The notes: generated by a model from the sequence alone, not told the origin. Shown: positions 14,145 through 22,477, numbered from the stretch's first letter. The stretch: DNA of 33,925 nt from Candidatus Woesearchaeota archaeon (GCA_018302505.1 JAGVZL010000020.1:659-34583); one strand, 5' to 3'. Program-made: numbers and translations.

Positions 14145-14831
14145 ATGGAAATAGAAAAAGGAATAAAGATTAAGGACTTAGCATTAATTTACAAAGACCA
14201 TTTAATAATATCTGATTTGCATATTGGGTTGGAAGAAGCTTTAAACAAGCAGGGGATTCTAATACCAAGATTTCAATTTAAAGAAATAAAGCAAAGATTA
14301 GAACCTTTATTATTAAAGAAAATTAAAGTTATAGTAATAAACGGCGATTTAAAGCACGAATTTGGTACAATTTCAGAACAGGAATGGAGACATACACTGC
14401 AAGTATTAGATTTATTATTGGAAAACAACAGAAAAGTAATCTTAGTTAAAGGAAACCACGATACTATTTTAGGTCCTATAGCGGATAAAAGAAATTTAAA
14501 AGTTGTGGATAAGTATGAAATAGATGATATCACTATAATTCACGGAAATAAAATAAAAGAAATTAATACAAAGATTATAATTATAGGTCATGAACACCCA
14601 GCTGTCACAATTAAGGATAATATAAGGAATGAAACTTATAAGTGTTTCTTAAAAGGAAAATATAAGAATAAAATATTAATTGTAACTCCATCTTTTAGTT
14701 TAGTAAAACAGGGCTATGATGTGTTAAACTTTGATAACCATACACTATATATAAAGAATATAGATAACTTTGAAGTTTTCGTAGTCGAAGACAAAATTTA
14801 CAACTTTGGCAAGGTTAAGAACCTGTTTTAA
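14145..14831 (+). CDS. Metallophosphoesterase, COG1407-like
   Basis: The 228-aa protein has the calcineurin-like set of metal ligands in order: ISDLHIGLEE, INGDLKHEFG, VKGNHDTILG, IIHGNK and IIGHEHPAV. The spacing and the helix with EWRHTLQVLDLL between motifs II and III resemble the archaeal COG1407 group, found near DEAD/Lhr-type helicases in other genomes. It should be a two-metal phosphoesterase acting in the cytoplasm; substrate unknown. There is no helicase neighbour here. The frame starts at ATG 14145, 50 nt from the divergent orphan gene. Confidence 0.9.
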   Translation: MEIEKGIKIKDLALIYKDHLIISDLHIGLEEALNKQGILIPRFQFKEIKQRLEPLLLKKIKVIVINGDLKHEFGTISEQEWRHTLQVLDLLLENNRKVILVKGNHDTILGPIADKRNLKVVDKYEIDDITIIHGNKIKEINTKIIIIGHEHPAVTIKDNIRNETYKCFLKGKYKNKILIVTPSFSLVKQGYDVLNFDNHTLYIKNIDNFEVFVVEDKIYNFGKVKNLF

Positions 14832-14921
14832 AGCCTTTCTATATACATTATATATAATATTTAGAACAAGTATAAATAATTCTTTTCATATCTAATTATC
14901 ATAAAATCGGGGGTGATTTAA

Positions 14922-15062
14922 ATGAGGGAAAAATTTACAAGAGTAAGAGAAGACGACGATGAAAACATGTATCCAAAAGAAGTTATCGAAGAAGAATTTG
15001 ATAACGATGAGATAGATGCAGAAGAGGAGGGGTTCTGGGTTGGTTATAATAACGCTTACTAA
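14922..15062 (+). CDS. 46-aa acidic microprotein
   Basis: This short gene begins MREKFTRVREDDDENMYPKE and ends FWVGYNNAY. A strong Shine-Dalgarno-like GGGGGTGAT lies at 14909-14917, 4 nt before ATG 14922. TATA-like DNA (ATTATATATAATA) lies about 60-80 nt upstream. About 40 percent of residues are Asp or Glu, and the C-terminal pattern DNDEIDAEEEGFWVGY ends in an aromatic motif. The good ribosome-binding site and coherent composition support a real gene. I recall similar small acidic proteins in DPANN genomes but cannot name a family. It is probably cytoplasmic. Confidence 0.7.
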   Translation: MREKFTRVREDDDENMYPKEVIEEEFDNDEIDAEEEGFWVGYNNAY

Positions 15063-15142
15063 ATCCTAGCTTTCTTCTGTAGATTTCTCTTAGATTCTTC
15101 TATACAAAAATTATATATAATATCTCTAACATTAATTTCTTT

Positions 15143-16444
15143 ATGTATAAAAGAGGATTATTATTTTTACTAGTATTTATTATATTCTTGCAAAGTAGTT
15201 TAGCTCAAGATTCATGTTTAGCAGTATCTCAAAATCCGAGTGAAGAGCAATTAAATCAATTAATTACTGAATCAGCCACAAGAATTTGGAATGTTTATTC
15301 TCAAATACCAAAATATTCTGGAAACAATAATGAAATTTTTAAAGCAGCATTAATTGGTTTGGAAAACTGGGAGCCAGAGCCAAAATATGCAATATTAGCA
15401 AATTATAAGGAAAGAATAGCAGATGAATTGAGAATACTAGCAGGAGTATCTGGAAGCTGTATAGATAATTATTCTCTAAATGCAAAAGATGGTTACCTGA
15501 ATGGGGTTAAATTAAACACAAATGAGTATGTTATATCTGGCGAAGTGATTGATATTTACAATGAGGTCACAGGTCATCAAACAACAAGGATTTACGGAAT
15601 GTACACACCTGAGCAAAGTCCTTTTCTCGTAGATTTTTACAAAGGTCCATTCATTGAGGGATTAATGTCAAGGACTGATTTTTCTTCATCACAATCGGAT
15701 TGCTTTTACACCCTTTTCTCAACAGAGGGCAATGTAATACTGAGAGATGACACACCAGAGTCTATTTTTAGTCATGTTATTTTTCATGAAAGAGTGCATT
15801 ACCAAATAAGCCTTTTAGATTCCACAAGTCAAAGAATATTAGAAGAGGCGAAAGAAATATTTATTGAGTGGATGATTAATCAGAAAGAAGAAGTGCTAGG
15901 GGTAAATGCAGAAACAAAAGAGACCACCGCTCTAACTCGTTCATTTTTTGAAAAAAATATTCCTAATGGACAATTAAGATTTGATATACAACACGGTAGT
16001 TGGACTGAATTCTATGCTGGGCTTGGTGCATGGACCGAACATCCTAAACCGATTGAGGGATTTGATGCTTTAAGAATTTCATACCAATTTAAAATAAGGC
16101 ATCCAGAAGCGGAGGTTATATGGAAACAAGTTTTTAATAGTGTTAGAGAAGGTTGGGTTGAAAAAAGAGAGTGCATTGATATTTACTATTTAGATAATGG
16201 TTATGACTGTCGAGATGAGTCTGCTTTATGTATCGAAGGTGGGTGTGTTGAAGAAAATTCAGCAATATCCCATTTAGAGAACATTTTATTAGATCCAAAC
16301 CAATCAGAAGAACTGAAAAAAAATGCAGTAATTGCTTTGGTAAATCTTGGGGAACTTCAAATATTAAGAGATGTATTTGACTATCAAAATTCAGATTCAA
16401 TTAGAAGGCTGATAGGAAGATTTACCCAGAGAACGGATAAATAA
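15143..16444 (+). CDS. Secreted modular protein with HExxH zinc metallopeptidase domain
   Basis: The 433-aa protein has a signal peptide (residues 1-21, LLFLLVFIIFLQSSLAQ). A conserved N-terminal module (22-110) is nearly identical to that of the protein at 22478. A central domain (about 115-340) contains FHERVHYQ, a zinc-binding HExxH at 215-219, with E238 or E289 as possible third ligand. A Cys-rich linker (CIDIYYLDNGYDC...CIEGGCV, 344-369) and a short HEAT-like helical end follow. CID-Y-L appears both before and after the peptidase domain, as if that domain had been inserted into a module that is continuous in the paralogue. A TATA-like ATTATATATAAT lies 22-33 nt upstream. It probably acts outside the cell. 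Confidence 0.75.
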   Translation: MYKRGLLFLLVFIIFLQSSLAQDSCLAVSQNPSEEQLNQLITESATRIWNVYSQIPKYSGNNNEIFKAALIGLENWEPEPKYAILANYKERIADELRILAGVSGSCIDNYSLNAKDGYLNGVKLNTNEYVISGEVIDIYNEVTGHQTTRIYGMYTPEQSPFLVDFYKGPFIEGLMSRTDFSSSQSDCFYTLFSTEGNVILRDDTPESIFSHVIFHERVHYQISLLDSTSQRILEEAKEIFIEWMINQKEEVLGVNAETKETTALTRSFFEKNIPNGQLRFDIQHGSWTEFYAGLGAWTEHPKPIEGFDALRISYQFKIRHPEAEVIWKQVFNSVREGWVEKRECIDIYYLDNGYDCRDESALCIEGGCVEENSAISHLENILLDPNQSEELKKNAVIALVNLGELQILRDVFDYQNSDSIRRLIGRFTQRTDK

Positions 16445-16457
16445 TTTCTATAAACTC

Positions 16458-16500
16458 TCATTTATCCTTATCAATTCCATTTTTAATTATCGGGCAATCC
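16458..16500 (-). pseudogene. Decayed copy of enolase 3' end (copy A)
   Basis: TCATTTATCCTTATCAATT followed by TTAATTATCGGGCAATCC matches the 3' end of the enolase gene on the same strand (25774-25797 and 25833-25850) with about 35 bp missing between the blocks. Read on the minus strand it gives CPIIK then ELIR-like codons. It lies 14 nt after the secreted metallopeptidase gene. Confidence 0.65.
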
Positions 16501-16561
16501 AAGAAGTAGCATCTTAATGTCTATCCTAAAATTTATATACAAATTAAAGCTGTTATTTACT

Positions 16562-17098
16562 ATGAAATATCCAAAATTTTCTATATTTTTCATAACAATC
16601 ATAATAGCATATATTATCTTCATAAATCAGGAATCTGTAATAATGCAAAACACATTATTTTCTTTAGGATTATTAGGCTCTTTTATCTCGGGAATATTAT
16701 ACGCATACAGCTTCACATCTGCAATAGCAACATCAACACTGCTAATTTTAGGGCAAAGTAATATTATAATAACAGGATTGATAGCGGGATTAGGCGCGTT
16801 ATTTGGGAATGTAATTATCTATAAATTCATTAATCATTCTTTTGATGATGAGATAAAGAAGCTTTCAAAGGAGAAAATAATAATAAAAATAAATAATTCA
16901 GTAAATAAAGATTTCAGAAAATATATTCTCCCTGTCTTGGCAGTCATAGTTATAGCATCGCCATTGCCTGACGAGGTAGGGGTTGCATTATTAGTCGCCT
17001 CAAAAAAAGTGATACCGCCAAAATACGCATATATTTTATTTTATCTTATAAGCACGATGGGAATATTTGTAATCTTAATCATAGGGCATAATATCTAA
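16562..17098 (+). CDS. Small integral membrane protein
   Basis: The 178-aa protein has about five hydrophobic segments: residues 8-24, 35-55, 62-85, 125-150 and 160-178. The stretch VIVIASPLPDEVGVALLVASKK resembles the proline-containing re-entrant loop of DedA/VTT-like membrane proteins, but the match is too short to assign. The frame is open from 16517. ATG 16562 is preferred because TATA-like TTTATATAC (about 16531-16539) lies 22-31 nt upstream. The P-type ATPase gene begins 1 nt after its stop, so the two are probably cotranscribed and it may assist ion or membrane homeostasis. The specific role is unknown. Confidence 0.75.
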   Translation: MKYPKFSIFFITIIIAYIIFINQESVIMQNTLFSLGLLGSFISGILYAYSFTSAIATSTLLILGQSNIIITGLIAGLGALFGNVIIYKFINHSFDDEIKKLSKEKIIIKINNSVNKDFRKYILPVLAVIVIASPLPDEVGVALLVASKKVIPPKYAYILFYLISTMGIFVILIIGHNI

Positions 17099-17099
17099 A

Positions 17100-19730
17100 A
17101 TGGAATATTATCAACAAAAATCAGAAGAAGTAATAAAAGAACTAAATAGCTCTCCATTAGGATTATCTTCAAAAAAAGTTAAGACTCTTTTTAAAAAATA
17201 CGGGGTTAACGAGATAAGAAAAACAAAGCATTTTTCAAAATTAAAAATTTTCTTAAGACAGTTTCTGGATCCATTAGTTTTGATCTTAATTATAGCAGTT
17301 ATATTATCTTTGCTAGTTCAAGTATTTGAAAGTAATGAGTCATTAAAACCTGAAGAAACTTATAATTCTATTTTCATAGGCATAATCATTATCCTAAATG
17401 CATTATTAGGTTTTGCTCAGGAATTTAAAGCTGAAAAATCTATTGAACTGCTCCAAAAACTATCCAATCCAAGAGCAAATGTTTACAGAGATGGAAAACT
17501 TAAACAAATAGATTCTAAAGATCTAGTTCCTGGAGATATTATAGAAGTAAATGCAGGAGATAAGATAAGTGCAGATGCAAGAATTATAACCTGCGACTCT
17601 TTACAAACAGATGAATCCTTGCTTACAGGGGAATCAACCACAGTTTCAAAAACAGCTCTTCCAATATTAAAAAAAGTAAGCTTGGCAGATAGAACTAATT
17701 TATTATTTTCAGGAACAACAGTAACACAAGGCAAGGCAAGGGCAGTAGTATTTGCAACCGCTATGAAAACTGAGATGGGAAAAATAGCTTCTCTAGTCCA
17801 AAGCGTTGAAGAGTCAAAAACCCCCATGCAAAAGCGTTTAGCCTATTTAGGTAAATGGCTCGGAATATCAGTCATTACAGGATCACTCATTATAACAGTA
17901 GTTGGCTTAATCCATAAACAACCCTTAATTGAAATGCTGTTAGTCGGAGTTTCTTTAGCAGTATCAGCAATTCCTGAAGGTTTGCCAGCGGTAATAACAG
18001 TGACTTTAGCACTATCAGTAAATTCTATGGTAAAAAGAAAAGCATTAGTAAAAAAACTTAAAGCAATAGAAACCTTAGGGAATATTTCAATTATTTGCAC
18101 TGACAAAACAGGAACTTTAACTAAGAATGAAATGACGGTCTCTGAATTATATGTAAACTTACAATCCATAAAAGTAACAGGATATGGTTTCTCAACAAAA
18201 GGTTCTTTCTTATTAAATAATAAAAAAATAAATCCAAAAGAATTTTCTTTATTGTTGGAAGCGGGAGCAAGTTGTAATAACGCATCATTACCGAATATAG
18301 GTGACCCTACAGAAATAGCCTTGCTAATCTCTGCGGCAAAAGCGAATATTAAAAAAATAGAATATAGACTTAGCGAAACTCTATTTAATTCTGAAAGAAA
18401 ATATATGGCGACAGAGCATAAGATAAACTCCAAAAAAATTTCATATATTAAAGGTGCTCCTGAAGAAGTTTTGAAATTATGTAATTTTATACAAATAAAA
18501 AATAAGATACTTCCTTTATCTGGATATAAAAAAGATATCTTAGAAAAAAGTTCAGAGATGGCAAAAAAAGCATTAAGGGTATTGGCAATGGCTTATGAAG
18601 AAAATAATAAAACTATTTTTTTAGGTTTGCAGGGTATGATAGACCCGCCAAGAAAAGAAGCTAAAAGCTCAATTGAATTATGCAAAGATGCGGGAATAAG
18701 AGTTATTATGATTACCGGAGACCATAAATTAACTGCAAAAGCAATAGCAAATGAATTAGGAATTAAAGGTGAAGTTATAGATGGAAATGAAATGGATAGA
18801 TTATCCGATTCTCAGTTAAAACAAGCCTTAAAATCAGTAAATATTTTTGCAAGAGCATCTCCCCAGCATAAAGTTAGAATATTAACAATCCTGCAAAAAC
18901 AGAAGCAAGTAGTTGCCATGACTGGCGATGGAATAAATGATGCACCAGCATTAAAACAGGCCGATGTTGGAGTAGCGATGGCCATTAAGGGAACGGATAT
19001 TGCAAGAGAAGCATCGGATATGGTATTATTAAATGACAATTTTTCATCCATAGTTAACGCAATCCAGCATGGTCGTGTTGTTTATGAGAATATTAAAAAA
19101 TTTTTAAGGTATTTATTATCTGTAAATCTATCTGAATTAGTTCTAATCTTATTCACAATATTAGTTAACCTGCCGCTTCCGTTACTGCCTTTGCAGATCT
19201 TATGGATTAATTTAGTAACAGACGGATTGCCTGCTCTGGCATTAAGTGTAGAAAAGCCTGATAAAGATATAATGAAAAGAAAACCGAGAAATCCTGATGA
19301 AAGCATTTTCGCCGGAATAAAATATCATCTATTTTTCGGAACTTTATTCCTTTTCACTTCTTCATTAATAGCATTTTTATTATTTTTAGATGATTTGACA
19401 AAAGCCAGAACCATGGCTTTATCTGTCAGTATATTATATCAAATGTTTTTCGTTTTTACTTGCCGTTCAAATGAAAGTCTATTCAAAATAGGTTTTTTCA
19501 CAAATAAAAAATTATTTTACGCTGTTTTGGCAACAATAGCATTACATGCATTATTGATGTATTCACCAATAGGTTCTATCTTTTCTATGTCTCAGTTAAA
19601 TTTATCAGAATGGGTTACAGTAATTTTATTGGCATCAACTGGATTAATAGTATTTGAAATATTTAAACTGTTTAACCCTAGAAAAAATTATTTTTTTAGA
19701 TTATTCAGATACTTTTCTAAATCCTTATAA
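17100..19730 (+). CDS. P-type cation-transporting ATPase (Ca2+ type, class II)
   Basis: This 876-aa protein has all P-type landmarks: an N-terminal cation-ATPase domain, TGES at about 176-179 (actuator), PEGLP at 292-296 in TM4, CTDKTGT with phosphorylated Asp335, a nucleotide-binding region with KGAPEEV, MITGDHKLTAKAIA, TGDGINDAPALKQADVG near 608-624, and a C-terminal six-helix membrane domain including LPLQILWINLVTDGLPALALS. The full length and TM4 PEGLP point to class IIA/IIB, SERCA/PMR1-like Ca2+ (possibly Mn2+) pumps. It follows a small membrane protein by 1 nt. Its last 43 nt overlap a convergent RelE-type toxin gene. Confidence 0.95.
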   Translation: MEYYQQKSEEVIKELNSSPLGLSSKKVKTLFKKYGVNEIRKTKHFSKLKIFLRQFLDPLVLILIIAVILSLLVQVFESNESLKPEETYNSIFIGIIIILNALLGFAQEFKAEKSIELLQKLSNPRANVYRDGKLKQIDSKDLVPGDIIEVNAGDKISADARIITCDSLQTDESLLTGESTTVSKTALPILKKVSLADRTNLLFSGTTVTQGKARAVVFATAMKTEMGKIASLVQSVEESKTPMQKRLAYLGKWLGISVITGSLIITVVGLIHKQPLIEMLLVGVSLAVSAIPEGLPAVITVTLALSVNSMVKRKALVKKLKAIETLGNISIICTDKTGTLTKNEMTVSELYVNLQSIKVTGYGFSTKGSFLLNNKKINPKEFSLLLEAGASCNNASLPNIGDPTEIALLISAAKANIKKIEYRLSETLFNSERKYMATEHKINSKKISYIKGAPEEVLKLCNFIQIKNKILPLSGYKKDILEKSSEMAKKALRVLAMAYEENNKTIFLGLQGMIDPPRKEAKSSIELCKDAGIRVIMITGDHKLTAKAIANELGIKGEVIDGNEMDRLSDSQLKQALKSVNIFARASPQHKVRILTILQKQKQVVAMTGDGINDAPALKQADVGVAMAIKGTDIAREASDMVLLNDNFSSIVNAIQHGRVVYENIKKFLRYLLSVNLSELVLILFTILVNLPLPLLPLQILWINLVTDGLPALALSVEKPDKDIMKRKPRNPDESIFAGIKYHLFFGTLFLFTSSLIAFLLFLDDLTKARTMALSVSILYQMFFVFTCRSNESLFKIGFFTNKKLFYAVLATIALHALLMYSPIGSIFSMSQLNLSEWVTVILLASTGLIVFEIFKLFNPRKNYFFRLFRYFSKSL

Positions 19731-19984
19731 TCTTTTTTTCTTTCCAATAAGCAAATTAAAATTATATTCGGTTCAATCACAGCGTAAATTAATCTCATAT
19801 CATTAGATTGTATTCTTAATCTAACTCTAAAAATCCTTGAATAAGATTTAGTATGCAGTTTTTTAAATCTAAAAGGGTTTTCTTTTATTAGTTGAATTTT
19901 CCCCTCTATTATCCTTTTAGATTTTTTATCTAAATTTATTACTTGTTCATTAAATTTTTCAAGAGCTTTAATTTTATAGGTCAT
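19688..19984 (-). CDS. RelE/ParE-superfamily toxin
   Basis: The 98-aa basic protein begins MTYKIKALEKFNEQVINLDKKSKRIIEGKIQLIKENPF and has the RelE/ParE fold signature RLRIQSNDMRLIYAVIEPNIILICLLERKKDYKDLEKYL. RelE-type members cut mRNA on the ribosome; ParE-type inhibit gyrase. The C-terminal pattern R-x-L-Y...LERKKDY fits RelE-like interferases better. It overlaps the upstream RHH antitoxin gene by 4 nt, the standard antitoxin-toxin operon. The 3' end runs 43 nt into the P-type ATPase gene on the other strand, so the convergent transcripts would be complementary there. Confidence 0.9.
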   Translation of the reverse strand: MTYKIKALEKFNEQVINLDKKSKRIIEGKIQLIKENPFRFKKLHTKSYSRIFRVRLRIQSNDMRLIYAVIEPNIILICLLERKKDYKDLEKYLNNLKK

Positions 19985-20232
19985 TCTCTTAATACTTTCA
20001 TTACTTCCTCTTCAGAAACAAGTTTTCCTTTTTTTATAGAAACTTCTAATAACTTCTCTATTAACTCAACCTCTTTTTCGCTAAATGTCTCATCGTATTC
20101 ATTCTTCTCAAAAACCTTTTCCCTAATGCTTTCAGTTGCTAATTCCTGTATATTCCTAAACCCGAAATTTTCAACATAATTATTAGCAGCTTTTAATAAG
20201 TTATCAGGTAATTTTAAATTAATTTGTTTCAT
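19981..20232 (-). CDS. Ribbon-helix-helix antitoxin
   Basis: The 83-aa protein begins MKQINLKLPDNLLKAANNYVENFG, the beta-strand and first helix of a ribbon-helix-helix DNA-binding domain, then IQELATESIREKVFE (second helix) and an acidic C-terminal region with EKEVELIEKLLE that would wrap the toxin. It overlaps the RelE-type toxin by 4 nt. Three 10-bp repeats cover the promoter just upstream (20234-20263), a plausible autoregulatory operator for the RHH dimer or complex. Confidence 0.9.
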   Translation of the reverse strand: MKQINLKLPDNLLKAANNYVENFGFRNIQELATESIREKVFEKNEYDETFSEKEVELIEKLLEVSIKKGKLVSEEEVMKVLRE

Positions 20233-20233
20233 A

Positions 20234-20263
20234 AGTATCTAGAAATATCTAAAAGTATTTAAA
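20234..20263. promoter_or_regulatory. Three tandem 10-bp repeats at the toxin-antitoxin promoter
   Basis: AGTATCTAGA, AATATCTAAA and AGTATTTAAA follow each other without gaps. The last contains the minus-strand TATA-like TTTAAATACT, so bound protein would cover the promoter. One-turn spacing suits RHH dimers bound side by side. The site also contains the near-palindrome TAGAAATATCTA (20240-20251). Confidence 0.55.
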
Positions 20264-20271
20264 CTTTACTA

Positions 20272-20865
20272 CTAATTTTCATCATCGAATTCTTCTAAAG
20301 TAGCTTTCAGTTCTCCCAATCCTCTTAATTTCAAATACTCTTTGGCTAATATGTAGAATAATAATCCTAAAGATTTCTTCCCTTTATTATTGCAGGGCAC
20401 AACCAAATCAACATCATTTGAAGTATTATTAGTGTCGCATAATGCAATTATAGGAACGCCCATTTTGTTGGCATCTCTTACAATATTTCTGTCAGGCCAA
20501 GGATCCGCAACCAATAACATCTTAATTTCTGTAAATTCTTTAGAATCAGGATTAATTAACATTCCAGGACTGTATCTTCCAATTATAACCCTAATCCCTG
20601 TGTGCTTGCTAAATAACTCAACAGCTTTCCATCCATTTTCTCTTCTGCATGCTATTATAATCTCTTCAGTTGCATATCTGGCTAAGAACTTAGAAGCTAT
20701 CCCAATCCTGTCATTTATTTGCTGTACATTTAGTACACTCAAACCATCGGGTCTGATTTTATAAATGAAAGGTGCCATATATTTAGTTTTAAATTTAGTA
20801 CCTATATGCAGTCCAGCTTTCAGATAGTTATCCAATGGAACCAATAGTTGTTCTTCTTCTGCCAT
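20272..20865 (-). CDS. rps2: Small ribosomal subunit protein uS2
   Basis: The 197-aa protein matches archaeal uS2: [77 protein letters not shown], and [32 protein letters not shown]. It lies on the solvent side of the 30S neck. In archaea rps2 normally sits right after eno. Here eno is about 4.9 kb upstream on the same strand, separated by accessory genes, which is consistent with insertions into an original eno-rps2 pair. Confidence 0.97.
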   Translation of the reverse strand: MAEEEQLLVPLDNYLKAGLHIGTKFKTKYMAPFIYKIRPDGLSVLNVQQINDRIGIASKFLARYATEEIIIACRRENGWKAVELFSKHTGIRVIIGRYSPGMLINPDSKEFTEIKMLLVADPWPDRNIVRDANKMGVPIIALCDTNNTSNDVDLVVPCNNKGKKSLGLLFYILAKEYLKLRGLGELKATLEEFDDEN

Positions 20866-20883
20866 AGAAAAATTAAACTAAAA

Positions 20884-21213
20884 TTAGTGTTTATAAAGCT
20901 TATTATTAAACTTAATCGATATCTCATTCGGCTTTAAATCAAATTTTAATTTCTCTCCCTTGTTAATTCCATATATCTCCTCAGCTATTTTCGGAATTCT
21001 AAAAACCTTGCTTTTGCCTAATACACCAACAGTAACAGTTAGAGATTTCTTACTTTCCTTTAATTTATTATATTGCAGGATGGGTTGGATATCTTCTTCA
21101 TCATAAATGACCTCTTTACAGCCATTGCATTTCCACGCATCTATCTCAAACCCATAGAATTTGTCTTTTATCTTTTCCATATCCTTATTGCAATTAAAAC
21201 AATGCATTTTCAT
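20884..21213 (-). CDS. YgiT-type zinc finger plus AbrB-like antitoxin
   Basis: The 109-aa protein has an N-terminal zinc finger (CFNCNKD...WKCNGCKEVIYDE, two CxxC pairs within residues 5-35) like YgiT/MqsA antitoxins. A C-terminal swapped-hairpin AbrB/SpoVT-like DNA-binding segment follows (KVFRIPKIAEEIYGINKGEKLKFDLKPNEISIKF, about 70-105), where MqsA would have an HTH. The arrangement suggests an antitoxin that binds its toxin and its own promoter. The start ATG 21213 lies inside the 3' end of the frameshifted partner gene (21194-21479), toxin first and antitoxin second. Family calls are by motif only. Confidence 0.75.
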   Translation of the reverse strand: MKMHCFNCNKDMEKIKDKFYGFEIDAWKCNGCKEVIYDEEDIQPILQYNKLKESKKSLTVTVGVLGKSKVFRIPKIAEEIYGINKGEKLKFDLKPNEISIKFNNKLYKH

Positions 21214-21479
21214 TTTTACCTTCTCTTATATTAAACCTTCCGAGATGGATTAGTAGGAAATAACTTCCACAATCCGCTACAACAGCTTTAAAGACTTCTT
21301 TACCTTTCTTTATACATTTCTCTAATACATTTTGCTTTTCTTTTGGATGTTGAACAATCATACCCATTTTTTAATATCTCTAAAACATCCCACAAATCTT
21401 TCTTAAGATGCCACATTTCTTCAGATGCATTTTTAGTCGCATTTATTCTCTTATTTTGATATTTTGGGAATCCATTCAT
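21194..21479 (-). pseudogene. Frameshifted small toxin-like gene upstream of the YgiT/AbrB antitoxin
   Basis: ATG 21479 begins MNGFPKYQNKRINATKNASE and continues MWHLKKDLWDVLEILKNGYD to KAKCIREMYKER, where TAA at 21300-21302 stops it. A shift of one base near 21315-21320 (reading GAA TGT for GAA ATG) restores ...KCIRECIKKGKEVFKAVVAD, then CGSYFLLIHLGRFNIREG, ending at 21194. The restored protein of about 94 aa overlaps the antitoxin by 20 nt, and I recall this pattern from archaeal genes paired with YgiT-type antitoxins. It is either inactivated or a sequencing indel. A TATA-like GGTTTATATAT lies about 33-42 nt before the start. An upstream in-frame ATG at 21533 would precede that TATA box and is unlikely. 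Confidence 0.65.
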
Positions 21480-21480
21480 T

Positions 21481-21511
21481 GATATCACTACGTCCAAAAA
21501 AAAGATATCAC
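21481..21511. promoter_or_regulatory. Repeated GATATCAC operator candidate
   Basis: GATATCAC occurs at 21481-21488 and 21504-21511, 23 bp apart (about two helical turns). The copies lie between the TATA-like element (about 21512-21521) and the start codon of the frameshifted toxin gene, a natural place for an AbrB-type antitoxin to bind. Confidence 0.45.
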
Positions 21512-21598
21512 CATATATAAACCTTACCATCAAAAAATTATAGAAATTTAATATAAAAATAAAAAAATAAAAGATTTATTACTCAGTTGAGAACCAAC

Positions 21599-21637
21599 CT
21601 AGTATTTACTTTTCTTCTTACTTTTTTTAGCAGCCAT
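21599..21637 (-). CDS. Candidate 12-aa basic microprotein
   Basis: ATG GCT GCT AAA... encodes MAAKKSKKKSKY and stops at TAG. AGGTGG, a good Shine-Dalgarno, ends 4 nt before the ATG, and a TATA-like CATATATAC (minus strand, about 21671-21679) lies 34-42 nt upstream. An AT-rich U-run terminator-like tract on the minus strand covers about 21552-21572. The promoter, ribosome-binding site, ORF and terminator form a coherent small unit. Alternatively this is only a leader. Confidence 0.4.
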   Translation of the reverse strand: MAAKKSKKKSKY

Positions 21638-21709
21638 TATTCCACCTCTTTTTTTTTGAAATTTGATAAAGTATATATGTTGAACTAGTTTATTAACTTA
21701 TTGATATTT

Positions 21710-22381
21710 TTAGAAATTTCTTAATAAATCCTTTACCCATTTCTCAGCATCTTTTCTTAACCCGAATCCCAAACCTATTCCCAATGCTAAAGCAACACCG
21801 ACGGATAAAGCAGCTAATACTAATAAAAATGCATTCTCCAAAATTCCAACTTCAATTCCAATTTGCTTAAATGCAATTATAGCAACCATAAAAACAATAA
21901 TCCATTTTAAAATTTTAGTTATTATAGAAACTCCTTTTACCGTCGAGCTTTGATTAATTTTTATTTCAATATAATGAGCGAATATCATTCCGAAAATTAA
22001 GATTACAACACTCAAGATTAAATTAGGCAGCCATCTCACAAACCCTTCTAAAACTCTGCTTAATGTTCCTAAACTAATTTTGTCGACGGCAGCTTGCAGG
22101 AAAACTATAAATATATACCATTTTAATATTTCTCCTAAGATGCTTGATAAATGTGTTTTTCCGATAGCTTTGGATAATTCGGCTTTCTCAATTTGTCTGT
22201 CTACTCCCGCTTTATTTAAAATTAATTTTAAGAAATGACCTAAAACCGCACCGAAGATATAACCAATAACTAATAATAATATAACAGCAATTAAATCTGG
22301 AAAGAATTTTAAGAAACTAATCCACAAAGATTCAAACGGGGTTCTAATCGCAATTACAGTTTCTAAAACTCCATTAGCCAT
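21710..22381 (-). CDS. Conserved TM-helix (mechanosensitive-channel-like) membrane protein
   Basis: The 223-aa protein has five or more TM segments with repeated helices of the TM_helix/CmpX type: FPDLIAVILLLVIGYIFGAVLGHFLKLILNKAGVD and LPNLILSVVILIFGMIFAHYIEIKI. It closes with the Gly/Ala-rich pore-like stretch LAALSVGVALALGIGLGFGLRKDAEKWV, which resembles the MscS TM3 region, but the MscS beta domain is absent. It probably forms or modulates a membrane channel. AAGGTGATT upstream of ATG 22381 is a good Shine-Dalgarno. It diverges from the secreted caspase-like gene. Confidence 0.8.
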   Translation of the reverse strand: MANGVLETVIAIRTPFESLWISFLKFFPDLIAVILLLVIGYIFGAVLGHFLKLILNKAGVDRQIEKAELSKAIGKTHLSSILGEILKWYIFIVFLQAAVDKISLGTLSRVLEGFVRWLPNLILSVVILIFGMIFAHYIEIKINQSSTVKGVSIITKILKWIIVFMVAIIAFKQIGIEVGILENAFLLVLAALSVGVALALGIGLGFGLRKDAEKWVKDLLRNF

Positions 22382-22477
22382 TTAATCACCTTTCATAAAA
22401 TATATATCAAATTCTTTATATAGTTTTCTATAAATTTTAAGATAATTTTATATAAACTAAACTTCATTATTTTTAAT

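Noticed and set aside
13358-15062. An archaellum or chemotaxis locus suggested by FliM-like motifs
   Set aside because: No CheY, CheA, FlaI or archaellin genes are near, and the protein lacks the FliM core.
15110-15142. A shared insertion-sequence end upstream of the two protease paralogues
   Set aside because: The similarity before the start codons is limited to ordinary TATA-like DNA, and no inverted repeats or transposase gene are present.
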